A DNA stretch of 63,455 nt from positions 1-63,455 of the forward strand of contig CALMAH010000031.1 in the NCBI GenBank assembly GCA_937859595.1, in the 5' to 3' direction. Source of the DNA: an uncultured Acidobacteriota bacterium. Lineage in GTDB: Bacteria; Acidobacteriota; Blastocatellia; Pyrinomonadales; Pyrinomonadaceae. The translations under genes were made by a program, and so were the position numbers. The first letter of the stretch is position 1. Each line of letters starts with the position of its first letter. Positions 29,835-38,380 of the stretch are shown one piece after another. The notes below the pieces were generated by a model. It had not been told where the DNA came from. It saw only the letters and a list, made by a program, of their open reading frames with translations, and did not search any database.

Positions 29835-30830
29835 TTATTGATCGGCCGCAATACCTCCGCCGGTAGCAAGATAAAGTACTGCCATGCGGACCGCGACGCC
29901 GTATTTTACCTGGTCGAGGATGAGAGAGCGTGAGCTGTCGGCAACATCTGAGGCGATCTCTATGCCGCGATTCATCGGGCCGGGGTGGAGGACGATGGCG
30001 TCCTTCTTTGCGAGATCAAGCCGTTCGTTCGTCAGGCCGTAGTGGATCGCATATTCACGGAGCGTTGGGAAATATGCGGAATCCTGCCGTTCGCGTTGAA
30101 TGCGGAGGATCATTACAACATCGGCCCCGACGATAGCCTCTTCGACATGTGCGCAGGCTGTCAATTGTTGCGGGCCGTTCGCTTTGCTCGTTGAGGTCGT
30201 CGACGTCCGCGTTCCGTCGATAATATGTTCGAAGTCCCTTGGGACGAGGGTGCCCGGGCCGGCGACGCGTACTCTTGCCCCGAGTTTTGTTAGCAAATGG
30301 ATGTTCGAGCGGGCAACCCGGCTATGGAGAATATCGCCGACGATGGCGACCTCAAGTCCCTCTATCTTTTTCTTGTGTTCGCGGATGGTCATCGCATCGA
30401 GCAATGCCTGGGTCGGGTGCTCGTTTGCCCCGTCGCCGGCGTTTACTATTGCGGCTCGGCTGACCTTTGCAAGTTGATGCGGAACGCCCGCCGAACCGTG
30501 ACGAACCACAATGCAATCCGGATTCATTGCGTCGAGGTTCAGCGCGGTATCGATCAGCGTTTCCCCCTTGCTGAGGCTTGAGGAGGAAACACTTATGTTC
30601 ACAGCATCCGCTGAAAGTCGTTTTGCGGCAAGCTCGAAAGATGTGCGGGTTCGGGTGGAATTCTCAAAGAAAAGATTGATCACGGTCTTGCCGCGGAGCG
30701 TAGGAACCTTTTTGATCTCACGGGCATTTATCTCGCGGAAATTTTCCGCAGTGTCGAGAATGCCCTTGATCTCCGCGGCAGAGATATTGCGGATGCCAAG
30801 CAGGTCTCTTCTTCGAAATGGTTTGTCCAT
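29835..30830 (-). CDS. pyrB: Aspartate carbamoyltransferase catalytic chain
   Basis: The 331-residue enzyme condenses carbamoyl phosphate with aspartate, the committed step of pyrimidine synthesis. The carbamoyl-phosphate loop [12 protein letters not shown] is near residue 54, HPTQALLDA is in the middle and HPGPMNRG is near the end. No regulatory pyrI gene is seen. I start it at [13 protein letters not shown] (30830); the longer frame begins inside a terminator and hairpin. No ribosome site precedes the ATG, and a stable hairpin lies just upstream, so initiation may be structure-controlled. Confidence 0.93.
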   Translation of the reverse strand: MDKPFRRRDLLGIRNISAAEIKGILDTAENFREINAREIKKVPTLRGKTVINLFFENSTRTRTSFELAAKRLSADAVNISVSSSSLSKGETLIDTALNLDAMNPDCIVVRHGSAGVPHQLAKVSRAAIVNAGDGANEHPTQALLDAMTIREHKKKIEGLEVAIVGDILHSRVARSNIHLLTKLGARVRVAGPGTLVPRDFEHIIDGTRTSTTSTSKANGPQQLTACAHVEEAIVGADVVMILRIQRERQDSAYFPTLREYAIHYGLTNERLDLAKKDAIVLHPGPMNRGIEIASDVADSSRSLILDQVKYGVAVRMAVLYLATGGGIAADQ

Positions 30831-30840
30831 TCGCGCGCCT

Positions 30841-30858
30841 GCGGGCAAGAATGCCCGC
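30841..30858. repeat. GC-rich palindrome before pyrB
   Basis: GCGGGCA (30841-30847) pairs with TGCCCGC (30852-30858) around a four-base loop. It lies between the pyrR terminator and the pyrB start, ending ten bases before the ATG. It could be a dispersed extragenic palindrome or an mRNA structure that affects pyrB translation. Confidence 0.6.
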
Positions 30859-30863
30859 GCTCC

Positions 30864-30893
30864 AATAAAAAAGCAAGGCCGCTTGCCTTGCTT
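30864..30893 (-). terminator. Intrinsic terminator between pyrR and pyrB, possible attenuator
   Basis: On the minus strand AAGCAAGG (30893-30886) pairs with CCTTGCTT (30878-30871) and is followed by a T-run. It lies seven bases after the pyrR stop and about 35 before pyrB. In Gram-positive pyr operons PyrR controls such terminators, but I could not identify a PyrR-binding loop or antiterminator here. Confidence 0.8.
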
Positions 30894-30899
30894 CAAGAA

Positions 30900-31469
30900 C
30901 TATTCGTTTGGCCTTTCAAAGATGCCGACGGCCTCGAGGTCGTCATATTCCTTTAGCATTACCTTTATTATCTCCGATTGTTTGGTCGGCACCGTCCTTC
31001 CGACAAAATCGGCCTGGATGGGCAATTCACGATGTTCACGGCCCCGGTCTATCAAGACAGCGAGCTGAACCTTGCGCGGACGGCCAAAATCCATTAACTG
31101 ATCCAACGCGGCACGGATCGTTCTTCCCGTGTAGAGGACATCATCTACGAGGACGATGACCTTGTCCTCGATATCCGCGTCCAGCTCTGTCCTGTTAACG
31201 ATAGGATTTGCCCCAACCGTCGAAAGATCATCGCGATAGAGCGTAATATCAATAATGCCGAACAACGGCGGGTGCCCCTCGAGCTCGCCGATCTTATCAA
31301 CGATGCGTTCAGCCAGCGGAACGCCGCGCCTTCGGATCCCCACAATGTAAAGATCATCCGAGCCCTGGTTTTCTTCCACGATCTCAGATGCAAGCCTCGA
31401 TAATGCCCGCTTCATTCGGGAGCTGTCCATTATCCGGGACTTTTCGACCAACTTAACTTCGTCTGCCAT
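30900..31469 (-). CDS. pyrR: Pyrimidine operon regulator / uracil phosphoribosyltransferase
   Basis: The 189-residue protein is a PRTase fold with the PRPP loop [17 protein letters not shown] and the PyrR-type segments [13 protein letters not shown] and [20 protein letters not shown]. In Bacillus PyrR binds pyr mRNA when UMP is high and also makes UMP from uracil. It starts at [10 protein letters not shown] (31469); the upstream 55 codons are not conserved. It lies directly before the terminator and pyrB and is divergent from pyrD. Confidence 0.94.
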   Translation of the reverse strand: MADEVKLVEKSRIMDSSRMKRALSRLASEIVEENQGSDDLYIVGIRRRGVPLAERIVDKIGELEGHPPLFGIIDITLYRDDLSTVGANPIVNRTELDADIEDKVIVLVDDVLYTGRTIRAALDQLMDFGRPRKVQLAVLIDRGREHRELPIQADFVGRTVPTKQSEIIKVMLKEYDDLEAVGIFERPNE

Positions 31470-31556
31470 TCGCTCAGAAATCGTAGCAAACGAAAGGCAA
31501 AACAGCAAAGTTAATGCAGGGATGTTTCGGCAAAATGAAGGTAATGAAATAGAATT

Positions 31557-32699
31557 ATGGCTTTGCGTATGGGTTTTATCTGGGAAAAGATGGTCCGGCC
31601 GGTAATGTTTTCGCTTGAGGCCGAACGGGCACACGAACTTGGAATGATGGCACTGAGAAAGGGCCTTGCATCAGGTTTGTTTGCCCCAAGGTCGAGCGAA
31701 CTGCCGCAAGGTCTGGCAGTAAGCCGCTTTGGGCTGGATTTTGCCAATCCGCTGGGTTTGGCCGCGGGGTTTGATAAGAATGCGGTAGCCGTCGATGCGT
31801 TGGCGAATTTGGGATTCGGGTTCGTCGAGGTTGGGACGGTCACTTACGAACCGCAGCCGGGAAACGAGCGTCCGAGGCTCTTTCGGCTGCCCGCCGACAG
31901 GGCATTGATAAACCGGTTAGGGTTCAACAACGATGGTGCGGAAACTGTGGTCAGGCGGCTGAGTCAATCCAAACGGCCCTGTGTTATAGGCATCAATATC
32001 GGGAAGAACAGGACTGTAAAACTCGAGGATGCCGTTGCGAATTATCTCAGATGTTTCGAGCTGGTATATTCTGCCGCTGACTATATAGCGATAAATGTCT
32101 CTTCGCCAAATACGCCAGGGCTAAGGGACCTGCAGCAGATCGGTGCGCTAAGAGAGCTACTTTTGGCGATAATCGAGCGTGGGAACGAACTTAGTGATCA
32201 GAAAGAAACTGGTGGATCGGAAACCGGGCCTCGACGAAAGCCTGTCCTTGTAAAGATCGCTCCGGATCTGAGCGACGACGAGATAATCGCAATAGCCGAT
32301 CTTTGTGCCGAACTGGGGGCGGACGGGATCATTGCTACGAACACGACAGTGTCAAGAAAAGGGCTTCGCAGCGTTAACCTTGAGGACATCGGAGCCGGTG
32401 GCGTTAGCGGAAAGCCGCTAACTCAAAGGTCGAACCGGGTGATCTCTCTCATTTTCCGACATACGCAGGGTAGGTTGCCAATCGTAGGCGTGGGCGGCGT
32501 GTTTTCGGGCGAAGACGCGTTCGAAAAGATCGCGGCAGGGGCCAGCCTCTTACAGGCATATACGGGGTTTGTGTATGGCGGCCCCAGGTTCGCGGTGGAA
32601 TTGCTCACCGGTCTGGCCCGGATACTCGAAACGGAGGGGTTTTCATCGCTCGACGCGGCGGTAGGCTGCCGGTCGGATGGCCAATTTTTTGAGCCGTAA
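31557..32699 (+). CDS. pyrD: Dihydroorotate dehydrogenase (quinone), class 2
   Basis: The 380-residue flavoenzyme oxidises dihydroorotate to orotate using membrane quinone. An N-terminal helical extension ([16 protein letters not shown]) typical of class 2 precedes the barrel. Motifs include [29 protein letters not shown], the catalytic serine region [10 protein letters not shown], and [15 protein letters not shown]. An ATG at 31569 is an alternative start. It is divergent from pyrR with 87 bases between, so the promoters are likely to be adjacent. Confidence 0.95.
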   Translation: MALRMGFIWEKMVRPVMFSLEAERAHELGMMALRKGLASGLFAPRSSELPQGLAVSRFGLDFANPLGLAAGFDKNAVAVDALANLGFGFVEVGTVTYEPQPGNERPRLFRLPADRALINRLGFNNDGAETVVRRLSQSKRPCVIGINIGKNRTVKLEDAVANYLRCFELVYSAADYIAINVSSPNTPGLRDLQQIGALRELLLAIIERGNELSDQKETGGSETGPRRKPVLVKIAPDLSDDEIIAIADLCAELGADGIIATNTTVSRKGLRSVNLEDIGAGGVSGKPLTQRSNRVISLIFRHTQGRLPIVGVGGVFSGEDAFEKIAAGASLLQAYTGFVYGGPRFAVELLTGLARILETEGFSSLDAAVGCRSDGQFFEP

Positions 32700-32792
32700 T
32701 ACCATCGGCGGTTGTTTGACACCCCAAGGGCAGACGCTATAATTAGAAATTTGCTTTGCACGGGGGCTTTCTGCTCTTTGGAGCCGGCAATA

Positions 32793-33311
32793 ATGATCAT
32801 TGAACTTGAAAGCCTAACTGAGAGACGAAACAGTATCTCGTGGGAGATCCCGCCGGATGAGATTGATCTAAGCGACGAAAATGCGCGGCTCGATTCTGCT
32901 TCCGTTTCGGTTATCGTCGAAGCCGGTCTGGAGAGCGTACTGATCAAAGGGACGGTGAGGACTGAAATAGGATCAGGATGTGTCAGATGTCTGGAACCGT
33001 TTCGTCACGAGCAGCTGATCGAGTTCACGGCTGAGTTTGTTAGTGAGGACAAATTCCCGAGCGAGAAAGAACTTGAACTTCGCGGGGAGGAACTCACAGT
33101 TGATATTTACGATGGGGTTTCGATCGATCTGACCTCGGTCGTACGCGAACAGATCGTGTTGGATCTGCCTTCGTATCCGGTTTGTGCTCCAGAGTGCATG
33201 GGGCTTTGCCCCATTTGCGGAGTAAATAGGAATATCGACGACTGTAGTTGTACCGACGAGTCTGTTGACCCCAGATGGGATGTCCTGAAAGAGATAGCCG
33301 GGGAAAAGTAA
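32793..33311 (+). CDS. DUF177 (YceD-like) protein
   Basis: The 172-residue protein has the DUF177 pattern. There is a central CVRCLEPF, an acidic segment, and a C-terminal cysteine set (CAPECMGLCPICG, CSC) that may bind zinc. DUF177 genes almost always precede rpmF, as here (34 bases), and YceD homologues have been tied to rRNA precursor metabolism. A GGAG site nine bases before the ATG at 32793 fixes the start; the longer frame upstream is not conserved. Confidence 0.88.
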   Translation: MIIELESLTERRNSISWEIPPDEIDLSDENARLDSASVSVIVEAGLESVLIKGTVRTEIGSGCVRCLEPFRHEQLIEFTAEFVSEDKFPSEKELELRGEELTVDIYDGVSIDLTSVVREQIVLDLPSYPVCAPECMGLCPICGVNRNIDDCSCTDESVDPRWDVLKEIAGEK

Positions 33312-33345
33312 AGCCCCGAATGCAGTAAACTGATAAGAGGTAATT

Positions 33346-33531
33346 ATGCCAAATCCTAAACGACGACATTCGAAATCGCGAACGCGGCAGCGTCGTGCTC
33401 ATGACGCTCTGCCGACGCCTCAGTTCCAAGTCGATGAAAACACCGGCGAAGCGAGGTTACCGCATCGCATCGACATCAAGACCGGCATGTACAAGGGCCG
33501 CCAGATCATTGACGCAAAGGATTCGGAATAG
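33346..33531 (+). CDS. rpmF: 50S ribosomal protein L32
   Basis: The 61-residue product begins with the family signature MPNPKRRHSKSRTRQRRAHD and ends with a GMYKGRQIID segment. It is a structural protein of the large subunit. The AGAGGT ribosome site is well placed. It has no zinc-binding cysteines, so it is the C-minus form. It lies between DUF177 and the fatty acid genes, the usual bacterial order except that plsX is missing. Confidence 0.96.
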   Translation: MPNPKRRHSKSRTRQRRAHDALPTPQFQVDENTGEARLPHRIDIKTGMYKGRQIIDAKDSE

Positions 33532-33570
33532 AGTCCGTGCGGAGACATAGTTTCAGTTTCTGATCATTCG

Positions 33571-34557
33571 ATGACACAGCAAAATGCGGGCATCATAGGG
33601 ATGGGCCACTCTTATCCGGAGGGCATTTTGACCAATGCTGACCTGGAGAAGATCGTAGACACATCCGACGAGTGGATTACGACCCGTACCGGAATAAAAC
33701 AGCGGCATAAAGCGGCGGACAACGAGTATACTTCTCAGTTCGGTACTGCGGCCGCAAGCCAGGCACTCGAACGAGCGGGGCTGGAGCCTGCGGACATCGA
33801 TCTGATCGTCTGCGCAACAACCACTCCCGACCAGATTATGCCCTCTACCGGTGCGTTGATCCAGGCCCGGTTGGGTGCGGTAAATGCAGCCGGAATGGAT
33901 GTGTTCGCAGCCTGTTCCGGATTCCTTTACGGCCTTACGATGGTCGAATCGATGATCCGAACCGGACAGATCCGATACGCTCTCGTGATCGGGGCCGAGG
34001 TTCTGACAAAGTACGTTGATTATACGGACCGATCGACGTGTGTGATCTTTGGCGATGGGGCCGGGGCGGCCGTGCTGGGCCCGGTGGATCAGGGCAAGGG
34101 AATACTGGCAACGAAGATCAGATCCGATGGCCGCTACGAAGAACAGCTCTATGCACCGGGCGGCGGAACGAAACTAGGTACGACGCACGAAACCATCGAT
34201 AAAGGCTTGCACTTCTTCAAAATGAAGGGAAACGAGCTTTTCAAGGTCGCGGTGCGCTCGATGGCGGATATTTCTGCTGAGATGCTAGCGAAGGCCGGCT
34301 ATACGGTGGATGATGTGGATCTTGTGATACCTCACCAGGCAAATCAGCGTATAACCGACGCCGTTGCTTCACGACTCGGGGTGCCGGAGGAGAAGGTCTA
34401 TTCGAACATAGCGGAACATGGCAATACTTCGTCTGCATCGATTCCAATTGCGATTGATGAGTGTATTCAATCGGGAAGGATCAGAGAGGGAAGTCTCGTA
34501 CTCCTGACCGCATTCGGCGGCGGGGTAACTTGGGGTGGAACGTTGGTTCGATTTTAG
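33571..34557 (+). CDS. fabH: 3-oxoacyl-ACP synthase III
   Basis: The 328-residue enzyme starts fatty acid synthesis by condensing acetyl-CoA with malonyl-ACP. The Cys-His-Asn triad is visible: AACSGF (Cys near 115), PHQANQRI (His near 254) and EHGNTSSASI (Asn near 284). It lies 40 bases after rpmF and leads the fab cluster. Length and motifs are normal for the family. Confidence 0.96.
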   Translation: MTQQNAGIIGMGHSYPEGILTNADLEKIVDTSDEWITTRTGIKQRHKAADNEYTSQFGTAAASQALERAGLEPADIDLIVCATTTPDQIMPSTGALIQARLGAVNAAGMDVFAACSGFLYGLTMVESMIRTGQIRYALVIGAEVLTKYVDYTDRSTCVIFGDGAGAAVLGPVDQGKGILATKIRSDGRYEEQLYAPGGGTKLGTTHETIDKGLHFFKMKGNELFKVAVRSMADISAEMLAKAGYTVDDVDLVIPHQANQRITDAVASRLGVPEEKVYSNIAEHGNTSSASIPIAIDECIQSGRIREGSLVLLTAFGGGVTWGGTLVRF

Positions 34558-34613
34558 GCGGCGGCTTTTTGCTGCAGACCGTGATGGACATAAGGGTCCT
34601 TAAGTGACATTTG

Positions 34614-35546
34614 ATGGCTAAAACGGCATATATCTTCCCGGGACAAGGTTCGCAGTCGGTGGGAATGGGTAAAGGCCTTTTTGACAATTTTGCTGTTGCA
34701 CGCGAGGTGTTTCGGCAGGCTGACGACGCCCTGGGGTTTTCACTCTCGGACTTGTGTTTTTCGGGAGACGCGGAAGAACTGCAGCTTACTGCAAATACCC
34801 AGCCAGCAATTCTGACGACATCTATCGCTGCGCTCCGGGCGATCGAGTCCGAGGGTTTACCTAAGCCGGATCTGGTTGCCGGGCACAGTCTCGGAGAATA
34901 TTCGGCCTTGGTAGCAGCCGGTGTTCTGGATCTTGCGGATGCCGTTCGGACGGTAAGAAAACGCGGCACGTATATGCAGGAGGCAGTGCCTGTGGGCGTT
35001 GGAGCGATGGCGGCGATCCTTGGTGCCGATATCGAAACTATCGAAGCGGCGTGTGCGGAGGCCGCACAAGGACAGATCTGCAGTCCGGCAAACATCAACT
35101 CGCCCACTCAGGTGGTAATAGCCGGTAACTCCGAGGCGATCGACCGTGCGTGCGAGCTTCTCAAAGAACGCGGGGCAAAGCGTGCCATAAAATTGAATGT
35201 GTCCGCGCCGTTCCACTGTGAGCTGATGATGCCGGCACAGGAGCGGCTTCACGCCGACCTAGAAACGCTGGATTATTCGGATCTTAAGCTTCCGATAGTT
35301 CACAATGTGGATGCAAAGATCAATCGCGACGCCTTGGGGGTTTGCGATGCTCTTACGCGACAGGTATCATCGCCTGTAAAGTGGCTTCAGAGCATTTGCA
35401 CTTTGTTGGATGAGGGCGTGGATACTTTCATTGAGGTTGGCCCGGGAAAGGTTTTATCAGGTTTGGTCCGGCAAATTGACAGGGATGTCCGCTGTTTTAA
35501 CGTCGATAGTCCGGAAAACTTGAGCAGTACAAAGGAAACTTTATAA
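34614..35546 (+). CDS. fabD: Malonyl-CoA:ACP transacylase
   Basis: The 310-residue enzyme loads malonyl groups onto ACP. The signatures are IFPGQGSQSVGMG at the start, the active-site GHSLGEYSAL (Ser near 91) and the histidine of APFHCELMMP. ATG 34614 is preferred to the TTG three bases earlier. It is 12 bases upstream of acpP; no fabG lies between them, unlike the common order. Confidence 0.96.
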   Translation: MAKTAYIFPGQGSQSVGMGKGLFDNFAVAREVFRQADDALGFSLSDLCFSGDAEELQLTANTQPAILTTSIAALRAIESEGLPKPDLVAGHSLGEYSALVAAGVLDLADAVRTVRKRGTYMQEAVPVGVGAMAAILGADIETIEAACAEAAQGQICSPANINSPTQVVIAGNSEAIDRACELLKERGAKRAIKLNVSAPFHCELMMPAQERLHADLETLDYSDLKLPIVHNVDAKINRDALGVCDALTRQVSSPVKWLQSICTLLDEGVDTFIEVGPGKVLSGLVRQIDRDVRCFNVDSPENLSSTKETL

Positions 35547-35558
35547 ATAGGAGACCAT

Positions 35559-35795
35559 ATGTCAGAAGTTCAGGATAAGATCAAACAGATAATCGTAGAT
35601 GAATTGGGTGTTGACGAAGCGGAAGTTACGGAAAACGCCCGCTTTATTGAGGACCTCGGTGCGGACTCGCTCGACCTGGTCGAGCTGGTGATGCGCTTTG
35701 AAGAAGAATTTGACATCGAGATCCCGGATGAAGATGCCGAAAAGATCCAGAGCGTCCGCGATGCCTACGCATACGTGGAACAGCAAAAAGGCTAG
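35559..35795 (+). CDS. acpP: Acyl carrier protein
   Basis: The 78-residue acidic protein has the 4'-phosphopantetheine site [12 protein letters not shown], with Ser37 as the attachment residue. An AGGAG site lies seven bases before the ATG. It carries growing acyl chains between the Fab enzymes encoded on both sides. Sequence and length are typical. Confidence 0.97.
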   Translation: MSEVQDKIKQIIVDELGVDEAEVTENARFIEDLGADSLDLVELVMRFEEEFDIEIPDEDAEKIQSVRDAYAYVEQQKG

Positions 35796-35874
35796 TAGAA
35801 AAGGACGATCGATGATGGATAGTGGGGCAAAGGGCTTCATTATCCATTGTCAATTTTCCACTATTGACTGAATT

Positions 35875-37119
35875 ATGAAGCGTCGAGTAGTAGTTACGGG
35901 CCTTGGATTGGTCACGCCGGTCGGCAATGATGTCTCCGCTACGTGGAGCGCGTTGATGAAAGGCGAAAACGGGGCCGACTATATCAAGAAATTTGATGCG
36001 GAGAACTTTTCGGTCAAGTTTGCTTGTGAGGTCAAAGGTTTCGATCCGCTGAACTTTCTTGACAAGAAGGAAGCGAGGCGGATGGGGGCCTTTACTCATT
36101 TTGCGCTCGCAGCTTCGGACGAAGCCATGAAGCACAGCGGCCTGAAGATCGACGAAAGCAATGCTGAAATGGTCGGAACCTATATCAGTTCCGGGATCGG
36201 CGATTTCTGGGCAATTGAGCGGGAGCACGAAAAACTGCTCAAATCCGGCCCGGATCGTGTATCGCCGTTCTTTATCGTGTCGGCGATCGTCAATCTTGCG
36301 GCCGGAAACGTTTCGATCAGGCACGGTGCAAAAGGGCCGAATTCGGCGACCGCCACGGCGTGCTCCGCCGGGGCACATGCCATCGGCGACAGTTTTCGCC
36401 TGATCGAGCGCGGCGATGCGGACGCGATGATCTGCGGCGGGGCGGAGAGTGCGATAACACCGATGTCGGTCGCGGGTTTTGCGTCGATGCGAGCTCTTTC
36501 CACCCGAAACGACGAACCGAAAAGGGCTTCTCGGCCGTTCGATGCGGAACGCGATGGTTTTGTCATCGGCGAGGGCGCGGGGATAATGATCCTCGAGGAA
36601 CTCGAATTTGCAAAGGCACGCGGTGCGGATATTTTGGCCGAGATCGTCGGTTACGGAATGACGGGCGACGCCTTTCACGTGACGATGCCGGACGAAAGCG
36701 GTTCCGGGGCGATCCGTGTGATGGAGCGTGCGATAAAAGATGCCGGAATAGAACCCGAGCGGATCGGTTATGTCAACGCCCACGGCACATCGACGCCATA
36801 CAACGACAAATTTGAAACGCTGGCGATCAAGAGGGTGTTTGGCGAACATGCCACGAACGGACTGGCTGTAAGCTCCACCAAATCGATGACCGGGCACGCG
36901 CTTGGGGCGGCCGGCGGCATCGAGGCCGTGATATCGGTGCTGGCGATCAGCGAACGAAAGCTTCCGCCGACCATAAACTACGAATTTCCCGACCCCGACT
37001 GCGACCTGGACTATATCCCAAACGAGGCTCGCGATGCCGAGGTCGAGCACGCGCTTTCCAACAGCTTCGGATTCGGCGGCACCAATGCGTGTTTGGTGTT
37101 CAAGCGCTATACTGAATAG
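35875..37119 (+). CDS. fabF: 3-oxoacyl-ACP synthase II
   Basis: The 414-residue elongating condensing enzyme has the Cys-His-His triad: TACSAGAH (Cys163), NAHGTSTPYND (His303) and TGHALGAAGG (His341). A GFGGTNAC motif ends the protein. The 79-base gap after acpP contains an imperfect inverted repeat (ATGGATAGTGG near 35815 against CCACTATTGAC near 35860). A long antisense open frame covers the gene but is only a codon-bias shadow. Confidence 0.97.
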   Translation: MKRRVVVTGLGLVTPVGNDVSATWSALMKGENGADYIKKFDAENFSVKFACEVKGFDPLNFLDKKEARRMGAFTHFALAASDEAMKHSGLKIDESNAEMVGTYISSGIGDFWAIEREHEKLLKSGPDRVSPFFIVSAIVNLAAGNVSIRHGAKGPNSATATACSAGAHAIGDSFRLIERGDADAMICGGAESAITPMSVAGFASMRALSTRNDEPKRASRPFDAERDGFVIGEGAGIMILEELEFAKARGADILAEIVGYGMTGDAFHVTMPDESGSGAIRVMERAIKDAGIEPERIGYVNAHGTSTPYNDKFETLAIKRVFGEHATNGLAVSSTKSMTGHALGAAGGIEAVISVLAISERKLPPTINYEFPDPDCDLDYIPNEARDAEVEHALSNSFGFGGTNACLVFKRYTE

Positions 37120-37124
37120 TTCTG

Positions 37125-37316
37125 ATGAGGACTCTGGAATATACATATTGGCAGGACGGCGAGTATTTTCTCGGTCACCTGAATGAGTATCCTGACTACG
37201 AGACCCAGGCGTACTCCAAAGAAGAACTGATTGAAAATCTGAAAGACCTGCTCGCAGATCTGGAGTCCGATCAAGTGCCCTTTGTCCGCCATGTCGAAGA
37301 ACTGGTCGTTGCTTAG
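37125..37316 (+). CDS. hicB: HicB-like antitoxin, minimal form
   Basis: The 63-residue protein has the HicB N-terminal fold (YTYWQDGEYFLGHLNEYPDY, then SKEELIENLKDLLADL). It lacks the C-terminal DNA-binding helix-turn-helix or ribbon of longer HicB antitoxins. It begins six bases after fabF and its stop TAG overlaps the GTG of the next gene by one base. It should neutralise the HicA toxin encoded immediately downstream, which is the reverse of the classical hicA-hicB order. Confidence 0.8.
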   Translation: MRTLEYTYWQDGEYFLGHLNEYPDYETQAYSKEELIENLKDLLADLESDQVPFVRHVEELVVA

Positions 37317-37495
37317 TGAAACGTAGGGATCTGATAAAACGCCTGGAGGCGATGGGCTGTGTATTGACTCGGCACGGCGGTAAACACGACTGGTACACAA
37401 ATTCATCGACCAAACAATCCCAACCCGTTCCCAGACATAAGGAAATAAACGAAAATCTGGCAAAATCGATCATAAAAAAGCTGTCCGGGAAATAA
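37316..37495 (+). CDS. hicA: HicA-like mRNA interferase toxin
   Basis: The 59-residue protein starts with GTG (37316) and reads KRRDLIKRLEAMGCVLTRHG, then GKHDWYTN and QPVPRHKEINENLAKSIIKK. This is the dsRBD-like HicA fold; the catalytic histidine is expected in GGKHDWY. HicA cleaves mRNA when not bound by HicB. The two genes overlap by one base (TAGTG), so translation is coupled. Confidence 0.85.
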   Translation: MKRRDLIKRLEAMGCVLTRHGGKHDWYTNSSTKQSQPVPRHKEINENLAKSIIKKLSGK

Positions 37496-37505
37496 AATTC
37501 GTTGC

Positions 37506-37523
37506 TGAATGAATACTCATTCA
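37506..37523. promoter_or_regulatory. TetR-type operator matching the Bacillus FadR box, before etfB
   Basis: TGAATGA-ATAC-TCATTCA is a perfect 7-bp inverted repeat with a 4-bp centre, ending 26 bases before the etfB ATG. It fits the B. subtilis FadR (YsiA) consensus as I recall it, TGAATGAMTANTCATTCA, at every position. In Bacillus that repressor controls beta-oxidation genes including etfBA. A TGATAA -10-like hexamer lies just downstream at about 37529. Confidence 0.75.
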
Positions 37524-37549
37524 TTTTGTGATAAACTCCCAAAAATAGT

Positions 37550-38326
37550 ATGAAGATCATAGTTTTAATGAAACAGGTAGCGAACAAGGACGCCGTTTTG
37601 CGTATCGGTTCGGACGAAAAATGGATAAACGAGGCCGACATTGCCCAGCAGACGAATGAATCGGACGGGTATGCTCTCGAAGAAGCTCTTCGGCTGAAAG
37701 AGGCGAAAGGCGACGGCGAGGTGATCGTCTGTTCGCTTGGGCCTCAGTCCGCCAAAACGGTCATCAAAGATGCCCTGGCACGCGGTGCCGACCGGGCGAT
37801 CCATGTCGTGGCTGACAACGCAAACAAGCTTTCGCCATATCAGATAGCAAAGGCGATCGCCGATGCCGTTCGCGAAGAGAATGCCGATCTTGTCTTCACC
37901 GGGCTCCAGTCCGACGATGCCAGCTACGGGCAGACGGGCGTGATATTGGCCGAACTGCTCGGCATCCCGCACGGCACCATCGTTATCGAGGTTGACCGCG
38001 AGAGCCTGGGCGAAAGCCTCAGGATCAAACGCGAGCTGGAAAGCGGCTGGTATCAATGGTTCACTTATAAGCTTCCGGCACTTTTCAGCATCCAGTCCGG
38101 CATCTCGCAGATACGCTATGCCTCGCTCAAGGGCATCATGGCGGCCAAGAAAAAGGAGATCCGCGAGGTGACCACGGCGACCGAGGCTTTTGCCGGGGCA
38201 CAGGCCATCGAAAAGGTCTATATGCCGCTTAAAACAAAGCAGACCGAGATGCTCGGCAACGGCGATGCAAAAGCCGCGGCGGCGGAACTGGTAGAAAAGC
38301 TTAGATCTGAAGTTAGAGTTATTTGA
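37550..38326 (+). CDS. etfB: Electron transfer flavoprotein beta subunit
   Basis: The 258-residue subunit begins MKIIVLMKQVANKDAVLRI and contains the DLVFTGLQSDDASYGQTGVI segment and a SGISQIRYASLKGIMAAKKK region typical of EtfB. With EtfA it accepts electrons from acyl-CoA dehydrogenases and passes them to the quinone pool. It is preceded by a FadR-type palindrome, consistent with control by fatty-acyl-CoA. Confidence 0.93.
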   Translation: MKIIVLMKQVANKDAVLRIGSDEKWINEADIAQQTNESDGYALEEALRLKEAKGDGEVIVCSLGPQSAKTVIKDALARGADRAIHVVADNANKLSPYQIAKAIADAVREENADLVFTGLQSDDASYGQTGVILAELLGIPHGTIVIEVDRESLGESLRIKRELESGWYQWFTYKLPALFSIQSGISQIRYASLKGIMAAKKKEIREVTTATEAFAGAQAIEKVYMPLKTKQTEMLGNGDAKAAAAELVEKLRSEVRVI

Positions 38327-38380
38327 TCTCATAATCAATTAGTAATTTTCCAATTAGTAATTACTAATGAAAGAAAAGTT

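Noticed and set aside
35796..35874. A riboswitch or small RNA between acpP and fabF.
   Set aside because: Only an imperfect inverted repeat is seen; there is no terminator, no known aptamer pattern and too little space.
35644..37641. A 665-codon minus-strand open frame antisense to acpP, fabF and hicBA.
   Set aside because: It covers four genes with clear family motifs on the plus strand and its own translation is Arg/His-rich without any domain. It is a shadow of high-GC codon use.
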